A DNA stretch of 64,000 nucleotides from Gammaproteobacteria bacterium (GCA_021324305.1 JAJPJI010000020.1:1-64000), one strand, 5' to 3'. Counted from the stretch's first letter, positions 26,430-35,358 are shown. The notes: a model not told the origin generated them from the sequence alone. Numbers and translations are program-made.

Positions 26430-27740
26430 TTATACCTCGGAAACATTTTCAATTAACATCGCACCGCCCTGTCCGCCACCAATACAGATAGTAGCGATCC
26501 CTTTTTTGGCGTTCTTACGCCGTAAAACGTCGACAAGATGAAGAACTATGCGTGCACCGCTAGCCCCCACCGGATGTCCGATTGCAATTGCTCCGCCATC
26601 AACATTTAACCTGGATCGATCTATTGTGCCGAGAGCGCGATCCAGGCCCAGGTTCTTTTGGCAATACTCGTCGCTCTCCCAGGCACGCAAACACCCCAGG
26701 ACTTGTGCGGCAAATGCTTCATTGATTTCCCAATAATCGATATCTTCCATTTGCAGATTTTGCTGTCGCAGTAATTTGTGTGTTGCGTATACAGGCCCCA
26801 ATCCCATTTCGGCGGGGTCAACGCCAGCCCATTGAACATCAACAATGCGTGCCAATACCGGTAAGCCGTATTTTTTAACGGCATCCTTGCTGGCAAGTAA
26901 TAACAATGCCGCGCCGTCCGAAACTTGAGAGCTATTTCCCGCTGTCACACTGCCAAATTTTTTATCAAAGAATGGTTTTAAAGTTGCAAGCTTTTCCATT
27001 GATGAATCACGGCGTATACCATCATCATTCAGATAAAAATCACCAGTTGTTCCGAATGCCGGAAGTATTTCAGCAAAATGATGGTTATCCTGTCCTGCTG
27101 CTGCAAACTGATGGCTCTCAATCGAGAACTGATCCATCTGTTCGCGGGTGATATTGAATCGGTAAGCCAGGTTTTCAGCAGTTTGTCCCATGGAGAGGTT
27201 TACCAAGGGATCAGTTAAGCCACGTAAAAGGGTGATGATTGGCTTGAGGTAGGAAGGCCTGAATTGCGTCCATGCCTTCAATTTATTTTTGAATCCTTTT
27301 GCACCCATCAAACCGGCTATCCAGTTGGTATAGCCCTCGTTAAACATCAGTGGAGCCCGGCTCATTGCTTCTGTGCCGCCTGCCAATACCAGGTCATGCC
27401 GGCCAGAGGCGATATCTTTAGCCGCGCTATCGAGAGATTGCATACCGGATGCGCAATTACGCTGCACTGTCCATGCCGGCACGGTTTTCCCGCAGCCCAG
27501 ACGTAATGCAATGACGCGTCCAATGTTTGCTTCGTCGGGACTTGGCATGACACAGCCAATCACGACTTCATCTATCTCGCCTGGTGAAAATGGCTGTCTC
27601 TGCAACAATTCCTTGCCAGCATTGACTGCGAGATCGGATGCAGAAAATACGCCTGGCTTGCCTTTCGCTTTTAAAAATGGTGAGCGAGCACCATCAACTA
27701 TATAGACATCACGCATAAATGGCATAGATTTTCCTGTCAT
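26430..27740 (-). CDS. fadI: Acetyl-CoA C-acyltransferase (3-ketoacyl-CoA thiolase)
   Basis: A 436-residue thiolase that cleaves 3-ketoacyl-CoA to acetyl-CoA and a shortened acyl-CoA. The acylated Cys is in TVQRNCASGMQS near residue 97. The C-terminal catalytic motifs are WEINEAFAAQVL, AIGHPVGASGAR (His) and CIGGGQGGAML (Cys/Gly). The length matches the FadI branch of the trifunctional enzyme better than the roughly 390-residue FadA. AAAGGG precedes the ATG. It starts 32 bases after the fadE stop and is coupled to fadJ downstream. Confidence 0.92.
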   Translation of the reverse strand: MTGKSMPFMRDVYIVDGARSPFLKAKGKPGVFSASDLAVNAGKELLQRQPFSPGEIDEVVIGCVMPSPDEANIGRVIALRLGCGKTVPAWTVQRNCASGMQSLDSAAKDIASGRHDLVLAGGTEAMSRAPLMFNEGYTNWIAGLMGAKGFKNKLKAWTQFRPSYLKPIITLLRGLTDPLVNLSMGQTAENLAYRFNITREQMDQFSIESHQFAAAGQDNHHFAEILPAFGTTGDFYLNDDGIRRDSSMEKLATLKPFFDKKFGSVTAGNSSQVSDGAALLLLASKDAVKKYGLPVLARIVDVQWAGVDPAEMGLGPVYATHKLLRQQNLQMEDIDYWEINEAFAAQVLGCLRAWESDEYCQKNLGLDRALGTIDRSRLNVDGGAIAIGHPVGASGARIVLHLVDVLRRKNAKKGIATICIGGGQGGAMLIENVSEV

Positions 27741-27772
27741 GTTGTATTCCCTTTACTATAGATTTATCAGGA

Positions 27773-30214
27773 TTACGCAACTACCTCGCCCAAATCAAAC
27801 GAAAATTCATTTACCTTGATAATTTCAGTTCTTATTTTTTCAAAATCTGAAAGCAAGGCCGCCTCTTCGGCTGATATGATACCAGCATGTTGAGCTGCTT
27901 GAATACGGTCAGTAAATTCAAAGGTTCGTGGTATGACGCCTGTATTAACTGCTTTATGAAGCTTTTTCTGTAACGGTTCAATGATAGATAATTGTGTCAA
28001 AGCCTTGTCCAGACGTTGTGAAAGACTGTTATCATCATTGCTGATATAACAATATTTGGTGAGACGATCTCTGAATTCTGAAGGCGCGAGCATTTGCTCG
28101 ACAATTTTCGAGTGTAATTTGTCTCTTGGATTTCTGTAGGCTGTTCCAAACGGGAAAATAATCAAACGCAATAATCTCCCTATCCAGCGGTTTGGAAAGT
28201 TGTCCAGTAATTCATTCGCTGCGATCTGAATTTTATAGAGACATTCATGTAACGACCAACGTACATAGTCGACGTCAGAATTTGGCTTATTATTATCGTG
28301 ATAGTATTTCAGGACGGTCGATGCCAGATAGAGGTTGCTCATTATGTCACCCAGCCTGGCCGAAATACGTTCGCGGCGCTTCAAGGAGCCGCCCAGCAAA
28401 ATTAAACTTGAGTCGGCCAATAATGCGAGTGCAGCACTCATGCGTGTTAATTGCCGCATGTATTTTTTGATTTTTCGGTTTTTGGCTGATGAAAAAATGA
28501 AATATCCCCCAGTCAAGCCATAGGCAAGATTACGCAACAGATTGCTCGCATAAAAACCTATATGCGACATCATTACGCGATCCAGATCTTCTATGTTGGT
28601 ATTAGAGGCGCTGATTAATTCAATTTCCTTCAGAAGATAAGGATGACAGCGAATTGCCCCCTGACCAAAAATGATAAGATTGCGAGTGAGGATGTTGGCT
28701 CCTTCTACCGTAATACTGATTGGCACAGCAAGATAACCGTTCGCCATCAAATTACGCGGACCCACCTGGATCATTTGGCCCGCATGAATATCCATTGCAT
28801 TGGAAATAATGCGTCTGCACATTTCTGTCATGTGATATTTTGCGATGGCCGAAACAATGGAAGGGTTGATTTCCTGATCAACAGCGCCGGCTGTCATGAT
28901 TCTGCATGCTTCAAGCATGTAACTGTAACCGGCAATGTAGCCCAGCGATTCTTCAATGCCCTCAAATGCAGATATCGGCGAATTGAATTGTTTACGCACC
29001 CGTGCATATGCTCCAGTGACCCGGTAAGCGACTTTTCCGCATGCAGTAGAAAGTGCCGGCAGTGAGATTGACCGCCCGATAGAAAGCGATTCCATCAGCA
29101 TTCGCCAGCCCTGCCCTGCCATTTTTGTTCCGCCAATGATCCAGTCAATTGGAATAAAAACATCTTTTCCACGTGTGGGACCATTCATGAATGCCAGATA
29201 CATGGGAAGATGACGCGAACCTGTTTCAACACCCGGATGGCTGGTGGGTATCAGGCATAATGTAATACCGATATCGGTCTTTTCCCCGAGCAAGTGTTCC
29301 GGATCGTATAAATGAATGGCAAGACCAAGTAATGTGGCAACAGGTGCCAGCGTAATATAGCGCTTGTCCCAGCTAAGGCGGATGCCGAGTACATCCTTGC
29401 CATTATATTCGCCGCGGCAGACGACCCCGCAGTCAGGTATGGCGCCTGCGTCACTTCCAGCGTCAGGCGCAGTCAGTGCAAAACAGGGTATTTCTGATCC
29501 ATTGGCAAGACGAGGTAAATAATGGTTTTTTTGCTCTTCAGTCCCATAGCGGACAAGTAACTCACCAGGGCCGAGAGAATTGGGTACCATGGTTGTGACT
29601 GCTGCACTGATACTGCGAGTTGCAATTTTTGTCACGACAGTTGAATGTGCAAGTGCTGAAAATCCAAGGCCACCGTATTCTTTTGGTATGACCATGGCAA
29701 AAAATTTTTCTTTTTTTAGAAATTCCCAGACTTCGCCAGGCAGGTCGCGTTCTTTGAAAACGATATCCCAATCATTAAGCATATGGCAAAGATGTTCAAC
29801 CTGGTTATTCAGGAAGCTTTGTTCTTCCTGGGAAAGCTCCGGACGTGGAATGCTGAATAACTTTTTCCAGTCTGGCCGACCACAAAACAACTCCTTTTCC
29901 CACCAGGTATCACCAGCTTCAATGGCAGCGCGTTCAGTAGAGCTGATGGTGGGCAGCTGCTTCTGCAGAATTTTCAAAGCCGGCAGCATGATATAGCGTT
30001 GACGCTGTTTATGCAGATTTGCAAAAGCAGCAGCGACCAGATAGATAAGCCAGATCGGAATAAGCAGGAAAGCCGACATGTAGCCGAAGAGAGTAATAAT
30101 CAACAATGCAGCACCCAGCAATATAGTCCAGGTAATGATCGAGAGCTGATAGAATGCGGTAGTCCAGACGAGACCAAGTACTACTAATAGACTAATGACG
30201 CTAGCTATATCCAT
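27773..30214 (-). CDS. fadE: Acyl-CoA dehydrogenase FadE (first copy)
   Basis: An 813-residue enzyme of the long proteobacterial FadE type. Two to three hydrophobic segments (residues 1-65) anchor it to the inner membrane. The acyl-CoA dehydrogenase core spans about 110-520, with FAMVIPKEYGGLGFSALAHS, CFALTAPDAGSDAGA and FEGIEE; a DUF1974-type C-terminal region follows to the end. It inserts the trans-2 double bond using FAD and passes electrons to the quinone pool. It heads the fadE-fadI-fadJ operon. A 20-base inverted repeat sits 19 bases upstream. The paralogue at 37710 shares long blocks with it (GTEEQKNHYLPRLA, KRYITLAPVAT, ITVEGANILTRN). Confidence 0.95.
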   Translation of the reverse strand: MDIASVISLLVVLGLVWTTAFYQLSIITWTILLGAALLIITLFGYMSAFLLIPIWLIYLVAAAFANLHKQRQRYIMLPALKILQKQLPTISSTERAAIEAGDTWWEKELFCGRPDWKKLFSIPRPELSQEEQSFLNNQVEHLCHMLNDWDIVFKERDLPGEVWEFLKKEKFFAMVIPKEYGGLGFSALAHSTVVTKIATRSISAAVTTMVPNSLGPGELLVRYGTEEQKNHYLPRLANGSEIPCFALTAPDAGSDAGAIPDCGVVCRGEYNGKDVLGIRLSWDKRYITLAPVATLLGLAIHLYDPEHLLGEKTDIGITLCLIPTSHPGVETGSRHLPMYLAFMNGPTRGKDVFIPIDWIIGGTKMAGQGWRMLMESLSIGRSISLPALSTACGKVAYRVTGAYARVRKQFNSPISAFEGIEESLGYIAGYSYMLEACRIMTAGAVDQEINPSIVSAIAKYHMTEMCRRIISNAMDIHAGQMIQVGPRNLMANGYLAVPISITVEGANILTRNLIIFGQGAIRCHPYLLKEIELISASNTNIEDLDRVMMSHIGFYASNLLRNLAYGLTGGYFIFSSAKNRKIKKYMRQLTRMSAALALLADSSLILLGGSLKRRERISARLGDIMSNLYLASTVLKYYHDNNKPNSDVDYVRWSLHECLYKIQIAANELLDNFPNRWIGRLLRLIIFPFGTAYRNPRDKLHSKIVEQMLAPSEFRDRLTKYCYISNDDNSLSQRLDKALTQLSIIEPLQKKLHKAVNTGVIPRTFEFTDRIQAAQHAGIISAEEAALLSDFEKIRTEIIKVNEFSFDLGEVVA

Positions 30215-30232
30215 GTTTCTATTTTCCTTAAA

Positions 30233-30252
30233 GCTGACAATCTGATGTCAGC
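30233..30252. promoter_or_regulatory. Operator-like inverted repeat upstream of fadE
   Basis: GCTGACA-N6-TGTCAGC is a perfect 7+7 inverted repeat ending 19 bases before the fadE start codon. Its place in the leader would suit a repressor site or a leader hairpin. It does not resemble the E. coli FadR or Pseudomonas PsrA consensus, and the second fadE (37710-40175) lacks a copy. Confidence 0.45.
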
Positions 30253-30479
30253 GTCAAATTGTTACATTAAAGGCGAAAACTGCTGTATTTTTTACAAGTT
30301 TCTCATTGCGAGTTACAAAAAAGCCAGAAGAAAAACAGGCTTATAAATGCAAAAAAGTATATCGGGATATCGAATCCAGCGGTAGTGTTTTTTGAGGGTA
30401 AGCAGTTAAATCCGGGCAGCAGACAGAATGCTTCTCCCTGCCTGTATTGATGCAATTCCAGGCTGCATGGATCAGTTGA

Positions 30480-31775
30480 TCAGTGGCTGATGAACATAAA
30501 TTTCAAAAGGAATGCGATAGTGAGCAGAACAATTGCCAGGTTAAGATCACGGAAACGTCCTGCTAGCAATTTTACAGCCGTATAGGTGATGAAACCAAAC
30601 GAAATACCATCCGCGATTGAAAATGTTAATGGCATAGAGATGGCGGTTATGACCGCGGGTGCGTATTCGGTTGGATCTTTCCAGTCTATATCTGCGAATG
30701 CATGCGCCATCAGGCAGGCAACATAGACAAGTGCTGGTGCGGTTGCATAGACGGGAATGGATTCAGCGAGCGGAGAGAGAAAGAGTGCCAGCAAAAATAA
30801 TACTGCTACCACTAATGCCATTAACCCGGTCCTTCCCCCTGTTTTTACGCCTACTGTACTTTCAAGATAACTGGTTGTGGTCGATGTACCAAGGATTGCG
30901 CTGGCGATGGCAGCCAGGCTGTCAGCTAGAAGCACCCGGCCAATACGAGGGAGTTTACCCTCCTGATTGATAAACCCTGCTCGATACGCAATCCCTATCA
31001 AGGTTCCGGTATTGTCAAACAAGTCAACGAACAGGAATGCAAATACAATAGTCGCCAGCCCCAGGTTAAAAGCGCCGCGAATGTCCATTTGCATCAAGGT
31101 GGGAACAAGACTAGGAGGCATGGAAAATATCCCATTAAATTTCCCGTATCCGAGAACAATGCCAAGAAAAGTGACAATCAGTATGCTAATGATTATGCTT
31201 GCTGTCACGCCAAGCGCATCCATGCCAATGATGAGAAGAAATCCAAGGATGGCGAGCAAGGTGGTTGGCTGATGCAGGTTGCCTAGCGTTACCAGTGTTG
31301 CCTGGCTGCCGGTAATGATGCCGGCGCTCTTGAAACCAATAATGCCAAGGAACAGCCCTATACCCGCGACAATGGCTACCTTGAGAGACTTTGGAATACT
31401 GTTGATGATGTATTCACGAACAGGGAAAATACTCAGACACAGAAAAATCAGGCCAGAAATGAAAACAGCGCCCAATGCCACTTGCCAGGAGTATCCAGAT
31501 CCTAATACAACGCTGTAAGTAAAATAGGTATTCAGAGCCATTCCTGGCGCTAACGCGATTGGATAGTTGGCTAACAGGCCCATCAGAGCTGATCCGAAAG
31601 CAGCGGCGAGACAGGTGGCAACAAACACGGCACCTTTATCCATGCCGGCTTGTGACAGGATGGCCGGATTAATGAAAATAATGTAGGACATGGTCAGAAA
31701 TGTGGTTAAGCCAGCCAGGAGTTCTGTTCTGACTGTGGTATGACCAGATTTAAGTTTAAAAATTCGCTCCAGCAT
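30480..31775 (-). CDS. Purine (adenine/guanine/hypoxanthine) permease, AzgA-like NCS2 family
   Basis: A 431-residue inner-membrane symporter with about 12 hydrophobic segments. The signature opening TVRTELLAGLTTFLTMSYIIFINPAILSQAGMD and ANYPIALAPGMALNTYFTY are typical of the AzgA/PbuG/GhxP/AdeQ branch. Substrate-site elements are FVDLFDNTGTLIG and LGTSTTTSYLESTVGVKTGGRTG. It imports nucleobases, and hpt at 41095 would salvage hypoxanthine or guanine. It is transcribed alone, with a 19-base inverted repeat 30 bases upstream of its start. Exact base specificity cannot be read from sequence. Confidence 0.93.
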   Translation of the reverse strand: MLERIFKLKSGHTTVRTELLAGLTTFLTMSYIIFINPAILSQAGMDKGAVFVATCLAAAFGSALMGLLANYPIALAPGMALNTYFTYSVVLGSGYSWQVALGAVFISGLIFLCLSIFPVREYIINSIPKSLKVAIVAGIGLFLGIIGFKSAGIITGSQATLVTLGNLHQPTTLLAILGFLLIIGMDALGVTASIIISILIVTFLGIVLGYGKFNGIFSMPPSLVPTLMQMDIRGAFNLGLATIVFAFLFVDLFDNTGTLIGIAYRAGFINQEGKLPRIGRVLLADSLAAIASAILGTSTTTSYLESTVGVKTGGRTGLMALVVAVLFLLALFLSPLAESIPVYATAPALVYVACLMAHAFADIDWKDPTEYAPAVITAISMPLTFSIADGISFGFITYTAVKLLAGRFRDLNLAIVLLTIAFLLKFMFISH

Positions 31776-31804
31776 CTTGTTCCTTATGGAATCGCAATCA
31801 CTTC

Positions 31805-31823
31805 ACTGATAAGACATATCAGT
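31805..31823. promoter_or_regulatory. Operator-like inverted repeat upstream of the purine permease
   Basis: ACTGATA-AGACA-TATCAGT is a perfect 7+7 inverted repeat, 30 bases before the permease start. Position and symmetry suit a transcription-factor site; the factor is unknown. Confidence 0.4.
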
Positions 31824-31925
31824 ATAACTGAAAATGTTAAAAGCTTGGATTGCTGTATCCGCAAAAAAATCGGGTTCGCAATGACCGAGTTATCAGGATA
31901 GAGCCCGGCATGAGGGATATAACCA

Positions 31926-31957
31926 TAAAAAACGGCGAGCCTCGATTGTCTCGCCGC
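31926..31957 (-). terminator. Rho-independent terminator of the carbonic anhydrase gene
   Basis: On the minus strand CGGCGAG and CTCGCCG form a GC-rich stem followed directly by six T residues, 28 bases after the stop codon of the carbonic anhydrase. Confidence 0.85.
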
Positions 31958-31980
31958 TCTGGACGTGCAGGTTGCAATGC

Positions 31981-32724
31981 TTAAATATCATTGCCATTGA
32001 CGTCAAAAAATGTGACTTTGCCACTGTGCAAATCATGCATCGCACCGACGATCAATACTTGCTTGTTATTGATTTGATCATGGATAACTGAACTTTTTTC
32101 ATCGATTTGCCGTATCATATCAAGAACATTCTGTTTTGCGATGTCATCAACAGTTTTGTAATTGTTGCAATCAATGTTTCCATTGGATGCCTCTTTCACT
32201 TTTGTTACTGCTGGCTGGATCTTGCTCAGCAACTCGGTAAGATTACCTAGCTGCACATTCTCACAGGCACCTTTAACAGCGCCGCATCGCGTATGCCCCA
32301 TCACGACAATAAGCTTGGTGCCGACAGCTTTGGTCGCATATTCCATGCCGCCAATCTGATCAGTGTCGACCACATTTCCCGCAACACGCACGGAAAAAAC
32401 ATCGCCTAACCCCTGATCAAAAATTAGTTCAGGAGATCCTCGTGAGTCCATGCAACTAAGGATAACAGCTGCCGGAAACTGCCCTTTCATACTGGTTATT
32501 TTTGCCTGCAGCAAAAGATTGCGCTGCATAGGCTTGTTATTGACAAAGCGTGCATTACCGTCTTTTAATCGTTTTAGCTCGGCAACAGGAGTAATGTTTT
32601 GTAACGTTTCTTTCGTCGAGAGGTAGACTGGCGTATGTGTCTTTTCTTTAGCTGCGGATGCTGAAGATGCTGCGGGTGATAATATTAAAGAACCCAGCAA
32701 GATTGCTATAAGCTGATTTTTCAT
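31981..32724 (-). CDS. Exported beta-class carbonic anhydrase
   Basis: A 247-residue zinc enzyme interconverting CO2 and bicarbonate. The zinc ligands are Cys91, His144 and Cys147, and the Asp93-Arg95 dyad is present in SCMDSRGSPEL; GHTRCGAVKGA closes the site. Unlike the usual cytosolic beta enzymes it begins with a Sec signal peptide (IAILLGSLILSPAASSASA, cleavage near residue 24), so it should act in the periplasm. It is a single gene with its own strong terminator. Export could serve CO2 capture or pH adjustment in an acidic compartment; that role is inference. Confidence 0.93.
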   Translation of the reverse strand: MKNQLIAILLGSLILSPAASSASAAKEKTHTPVYLSTKETLQNITPVAELKRLKDGNARFVNNKPMQRNLLLQAKITSMKGQFPAAVILSCMDSRGSPELIFDQGLGDVFSVRVAGNVVDTDQIGGMEYATKAVGTKLIVVMGHTRCGAVKGACENVQLGNLTELLSKIQPAVTKVKEASNGNIDCNNYKTVDDIAKQNVLDMIRQIDEKSSVIHDQINNKQVLIVGAMHDLHSGKVTFFDVNGNDI

Positions 32725-32828
32725 AAAACGAACTCCTTTTCGTCTATATCAATAAATTCAATATGAAGAGTATATATCATAAGCACACTTCTATCAGTAT
32801 TCCTGAAGAGGATTGATCAGAAGTTGAT

Positions 32829-33755
32829 TCAGACTGATTTTCCCCAGTTCATGTCTTTTCCGGATTGTCCGGTCGCCAGTTTTATCAGTTCTGCTTTGTG
32901 TATGTCAGCCCACTTTCGCACTGTTAAGCCGTTACGGTTTAGTAAAACCGGTACATCATCTCTTACATTACCGATATAACTCATTCTCCCATCTTCAATC
33001 TGCTGACAGGATTCGGCCACACTGAAAAAATATGGATCAATGGTCTTCGGGTCACTACCCATGTCCGGAATAAAAAAACCAGGTGGTCGTGGAACGGCTG
33101 TCACCCTGGTGCCTGTAACCTCTGACAGGACATCGGCAAGTTTATAAACATCGAGAGATTCGGTCGAAAACCAGTATTCGCGGGCATGATGTTTATCGGG
33201 GCCTTCCCTGAGAATACAGGCGGCTGATTCACCAACATCTTCAAGGGCAATCCAGCCGCACGGTTTTGTGGTATACCAGCGCAGCTTTCCTTGCGATATG
33301 ACCGAAAAGGCAGTCAAATTCTGCAAAAAGCAGTTAGGATGCAAGAATGTCCATTTTAACGGACTATTTTTAATGTAAACCTCTATCATCTGGTGCCATG
33401 CGAAATGCGGTGCGGTACAGTTCCATTGCTCAGAATATACGCCGAGATGTACAATGTGCTCGACAGCGGCTGTTATGGCGGCATCAATAACGGTTTTACT
33501 TTGTACGAGCATGGAAACAGAATATCCGGTTAAAAGAAACAGCCGGTTAATACCCTTTAAGGCAGGAGCAAATGTTTGGGGTTTGTCCAGATCGATGTAG
33601 ACAGCCTGTCCATATGTGCTGGCAAGCTGATCTATTTTTTCCTTGTTTCTGGTAGCAACAACCAACTCCAGAGACGAGTCATTTTTTAGATTGTCTGAAA
33701 TTAATTTGCCAACTTGTCCGGTCGCTCCTAAAACCAGAATTCTGGTCTTGGACAT
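32829..33755 (-). CDS. NmrA-like NAD(P)-binding protein
   Basis: A 308-residue atypical short-chain dehydrogenase fold. The N-terminal Rossmann motif is ILVLGATGQVGKLI (GxxGxxG), followed by ATRNKEKIDQLA, where the Arg suggests NADP, and LFLLTGYSVSMLVQSKTVIDAA. The SDR Tyr-x3-Lys pair is not in its usual place (HLGVYSEQWNC, then FAWHQMIE), as in NmrA and HSCARG-type sensor proteins. It might be a redox sensor or a reductase. It is a single gene between the carbonic anhydrase and the haem-oxygenase-fold gene, all on one strand but with separate gaps. Confidence 0.85.
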   Translation of the reverse strand: MSKTRILVLGATGQVGKLISDNLKNDSSLELVVATRNKEKIDQLASTYGQAVYIDLDKPQTFAPALKGINRLFLLTGYSVSMLVQSKTVIDAAITAAVEHIVHLGVYSEQWNCTAPHFAWHQMIEVYIKNSPLKWTFLHPNCFLQNLTAFSVISQGKLRWYTTKPCGWIALEDVGESAACILREGPDKHHAREYWFSTESLDVYKLADVLSEVTGTRVTAVPRPPGFFIPDMGSDPKTIDPYFFSVAESCQQIEDGRMSYIGNVRDDVPVLLNRNGLTVRKWADIHKAELIKLATGQSGKDMNWGKSV

Positions 33756-33882
33756 TGTAATGCCTCCCTTGGAAATATCACAAAACCAGATTATACCTTA
33801 TCATGAAAGTTTAGTGATCATAACCAGCCGCTATATACTGGCCATCCGTATTGTGCAGGTTTTTTTCCTCTCCGGCACATTG

Positions 33883-34644
33883 TCAGGAGAGGAAGAATGT
33901 CTCGCGAAACCCCTTGAGCCATTTGGTGTAGATATCCAAATATTGCTGTATTCCTTCAAGGACCAGATGTTTTTCGTTGGGCACCAGGTTCAGATAACGA
34001 GTAATTGCTTCTACGCTTTGATCACCGTGCAAGGGTTCCTGGATGATGTGAATATGATAAAAACCTAATGCTGGATCATCCATTCCTTTTAAACCATAGG
34101 CTTGCCAGTAACGGCCAAAGCCCTCCCATAACAGGAAGAATTCCCTGTCAGCTGTTTCTTCCAGGGCGAAATGACAGCCAAGCGCAAAGGCAACAGGTCC
34201 AGACTGGGCAGTTTTTTCATTGTATGCAGATAATTCATAACAGGCAGGAAAAATATTTTTATTCTTCAATATTTCTAGCTCTGTGAATCCCCAGGAATGA
34301 ATGGCATCCCTGTAAAGTTCAAAATGTGTTTTTGCGATACCTGTTTCCGTGTTTTGTAAACCATATTCATGGGTTGCGGCAAATAATGTTCTTGCCGCGA
34401 TAGCATGTCCACCGAAATAATCATGTTTCATACATTCATGGGACAGGCGTACAGCAAGAGTAAGAATCGAAGTGGGTACGTCTCTCACGCCTGCAATATG
34501 GCAAGCAAGAAAGGTTTTTAATTGTTCCCTGGTCAGCGGAGCGCGTTTGAGACCATCTCCGAAGGTCGTTTCCAGAATGCGTATGGCTTCATGCTGGTGG
34601 ATTAGTGCTTTTGCCTGATTCAGAAATGAAGTTAATTCAGTCAT
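33883..34644 (-). CDS. Haem-oxygenase-like di-metal enzyme (TenA/PqqC/CADD-related)
   Basis: A 253-residue all-helical protein of the HDO superfamily. Candidate metal ligands follow the family pattern: Glu93 and His107 (HEYGLQNTETGIAKTH), a Glu in ALEETADREFF (162 or 163), and the last-helix Hx3Ex2H set His199, Glu203, His206 (HIHIIQEPLHGD). Such proteins include CADD (a self-sacrificing para-aminobenzoate synthase in Chlamydia), UndA and SznF-type oxidases. No cofactor pathway lies next to it, so substrate is unknown. A hairpin (33865-33894) holds its stop codon in the loop. An AT-rich palindrome about 130 bases upstream may regulate it. Confidence 0.8.
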   Translation of the reverse strand: MTELTSFLNQAKALIHQHEAIRILETTFGDGLKRAPLTREQLKTFLACHIAGVRDVPTSILTLAVRLSHECMKHDYFGGHAIAARTLFAATHEYGLQNTETGIAKTHFELYRDAIHSWGFTELEILKNKNIFPACYELSAYNEKTAQSGPVAFALGCHFALEETADREFFLLWEGFGRYWQAYGLKGMDDPALGFYHIHIIQEPLHGDQSVEAITRYLNLVPNEKHLVLEGIQQYLDIYTKWLKGFRETFFLS

Positions 34645-34771
34645 GACTGTAGTCCTTTTGTTCTCATTTATGCCTTAATCGGTGTCGTCGGGAATCAATT
34701 CGCAATAATCGACGGTCTCGGGGATTTGTCAGTGCCCTGCTTGATATTGTTTTTCCCGGCAACAATATATC

Positions 34772-34808
34772 TATATTTTCGTAAATAATCAAAATTTTCG
34801 AAAATATA
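34772..34808. promoter_or_regulatory. AT-rich palindrome upstream of the haem-oxygenase-fold gene
   Basis: TATATTTTCG and CGAAAATATA are perfect 10-base inverted copies with a 17-base centre. The right arm also forms the internal palindrome ATTTTCGAAAAT. Three ATTTTCG half-sites within 37 bases suggest a repressor or Fur-like binding region about 128 bases before the start at 34644. Confidence 0.45.
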
Positions 34809-34881
34809 AAACCATAACGGATAGCAGTATGAATAATTCATGTTTTTAAATTCATTCTCGACCCATTGAGGTCAGCTTGTC

Positions 34882-34914
34882 TTTAAAATGGATCCCCGCT
34901 TTCGCGGGGATGAC
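34882..34914. repeat. CCCGC-palindrome dispersed repeat, copy 1
   Basis: A TTTAAAATGGATCCCC head runs into GCTTTCGCGGGGATGAC. The centre is a hairpin (CCCCGC-TTTC-GCGGGG). It is repeated in the same orientation at 35321-35352 and inverted at 35217-35243. The core resembles the short ATTCCCGC...GCGGGAAT repeats scattered through many proteobacterial genomes. Confidence 0.8.
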
Positions 34915-35047
34915 AATCGAACGCGGCAGGAGCTGAGGAGCCCCAAGTAGGCAAGCGTTGGCCGGGCGCAGCAGGCAACGCATATTGCCGAAGAGTCATT
35001 GTGGTGCTCTCTGCCGAAGGACGGCTTAGGCGTATAGTTGTCGCGTC

Positions 35048-35094
35048 ATTTTCGTGCGCATAGACATGGACGCTCTTATGCGCATCACGAAAAT
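35048..35094. repeat. Imperfect 15-base inverted repeat
   Basis: ATTTTCGTGCGCATA (35048-35062) pairs with TATGCGCATCACGAAAAT (35077-35094) apart from a three-base TCA bulge. It lies directly before the first 39-base direct repeat. Confidence 0.6.
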
Positions 35095-35111
35095 AGCAAC
35101 TCGCTTGTGCG

Positions 35112-35150
35112 GATTATCCATATCATCAGATTCGTTTCGCGACATCATGG
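35112..35150. repeat. 39-base direct repeat, copy 1
   Basis: It begins GATTATCCATAT and ends TTTCGCGACATCATGG. It matches 35359-35397 at 35 of 39 positions, same orientation. Confidence 0.75.
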
Positions 35151-35216
35151 TGTTAGCAGTTGTCGCAAAATTTGTTTTTTGTTGCGTAATCCATTATTTC
35201 TGTCATTCCCGTTTCT

Positions 35217-35243
35217 GTCATTCCCGCGAAAGCGGGAATCCAT
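35217..35243. repeat. CCCGC-palindrome dispersed repeat, inverted copy
   Basis: GTCATTCCCGCGAAAGCGGG followed by AATCCAT is the reverse complement of the repeat core, with CCCC/GGGG shifted to TCCC/GGGA. A second partial GTCATTCCCG start lies at 35202-35211, so the edge is tandemly duplicated. Confidence 0.75.
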
Positions 35244-35320
35244 ATGAAATATTCATTGAACTGATGTTTAAACTCTCTTGTTTGCCTACCGTGTATTACC
35301 TTAATTCATAACTGCCAGGG

Positions 35321-35352
35321 TTTAAAATGGATCCCCGCTTCCGCGGGATGAC
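35321..35352. repeat. CCCGC-palindrome dispersed repeat, copy 2
   Basis: TTTAAAATGGATCCCCGCTT, then CCGCGGGATGAC. It matches copy 1 over 33 positions with one substitution and one deleted G. It runs straight into the second 39-base direct repeat six bases later. Confidence 0.75.
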
Positions 35353-35358
35353 GTTGCA

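Noticed and set aside
33865-33894. Nine-base hairpin at the end of the haem-oxygenase-fold gene as its terminator
   Set aside because: Half of the stem lies in the coding region with the stop codon in the loop, and the minus-strand tail is A-rich, so it is unlikely to terminate that gene.
35038-35311. Two overlapping plus-strand frames of 69 and 85 codons with SFPRKRES-like peptides
   Set aside because: The peptides come from reading through dispersed palindromic repeats; there is no ribosome site and no protein character.
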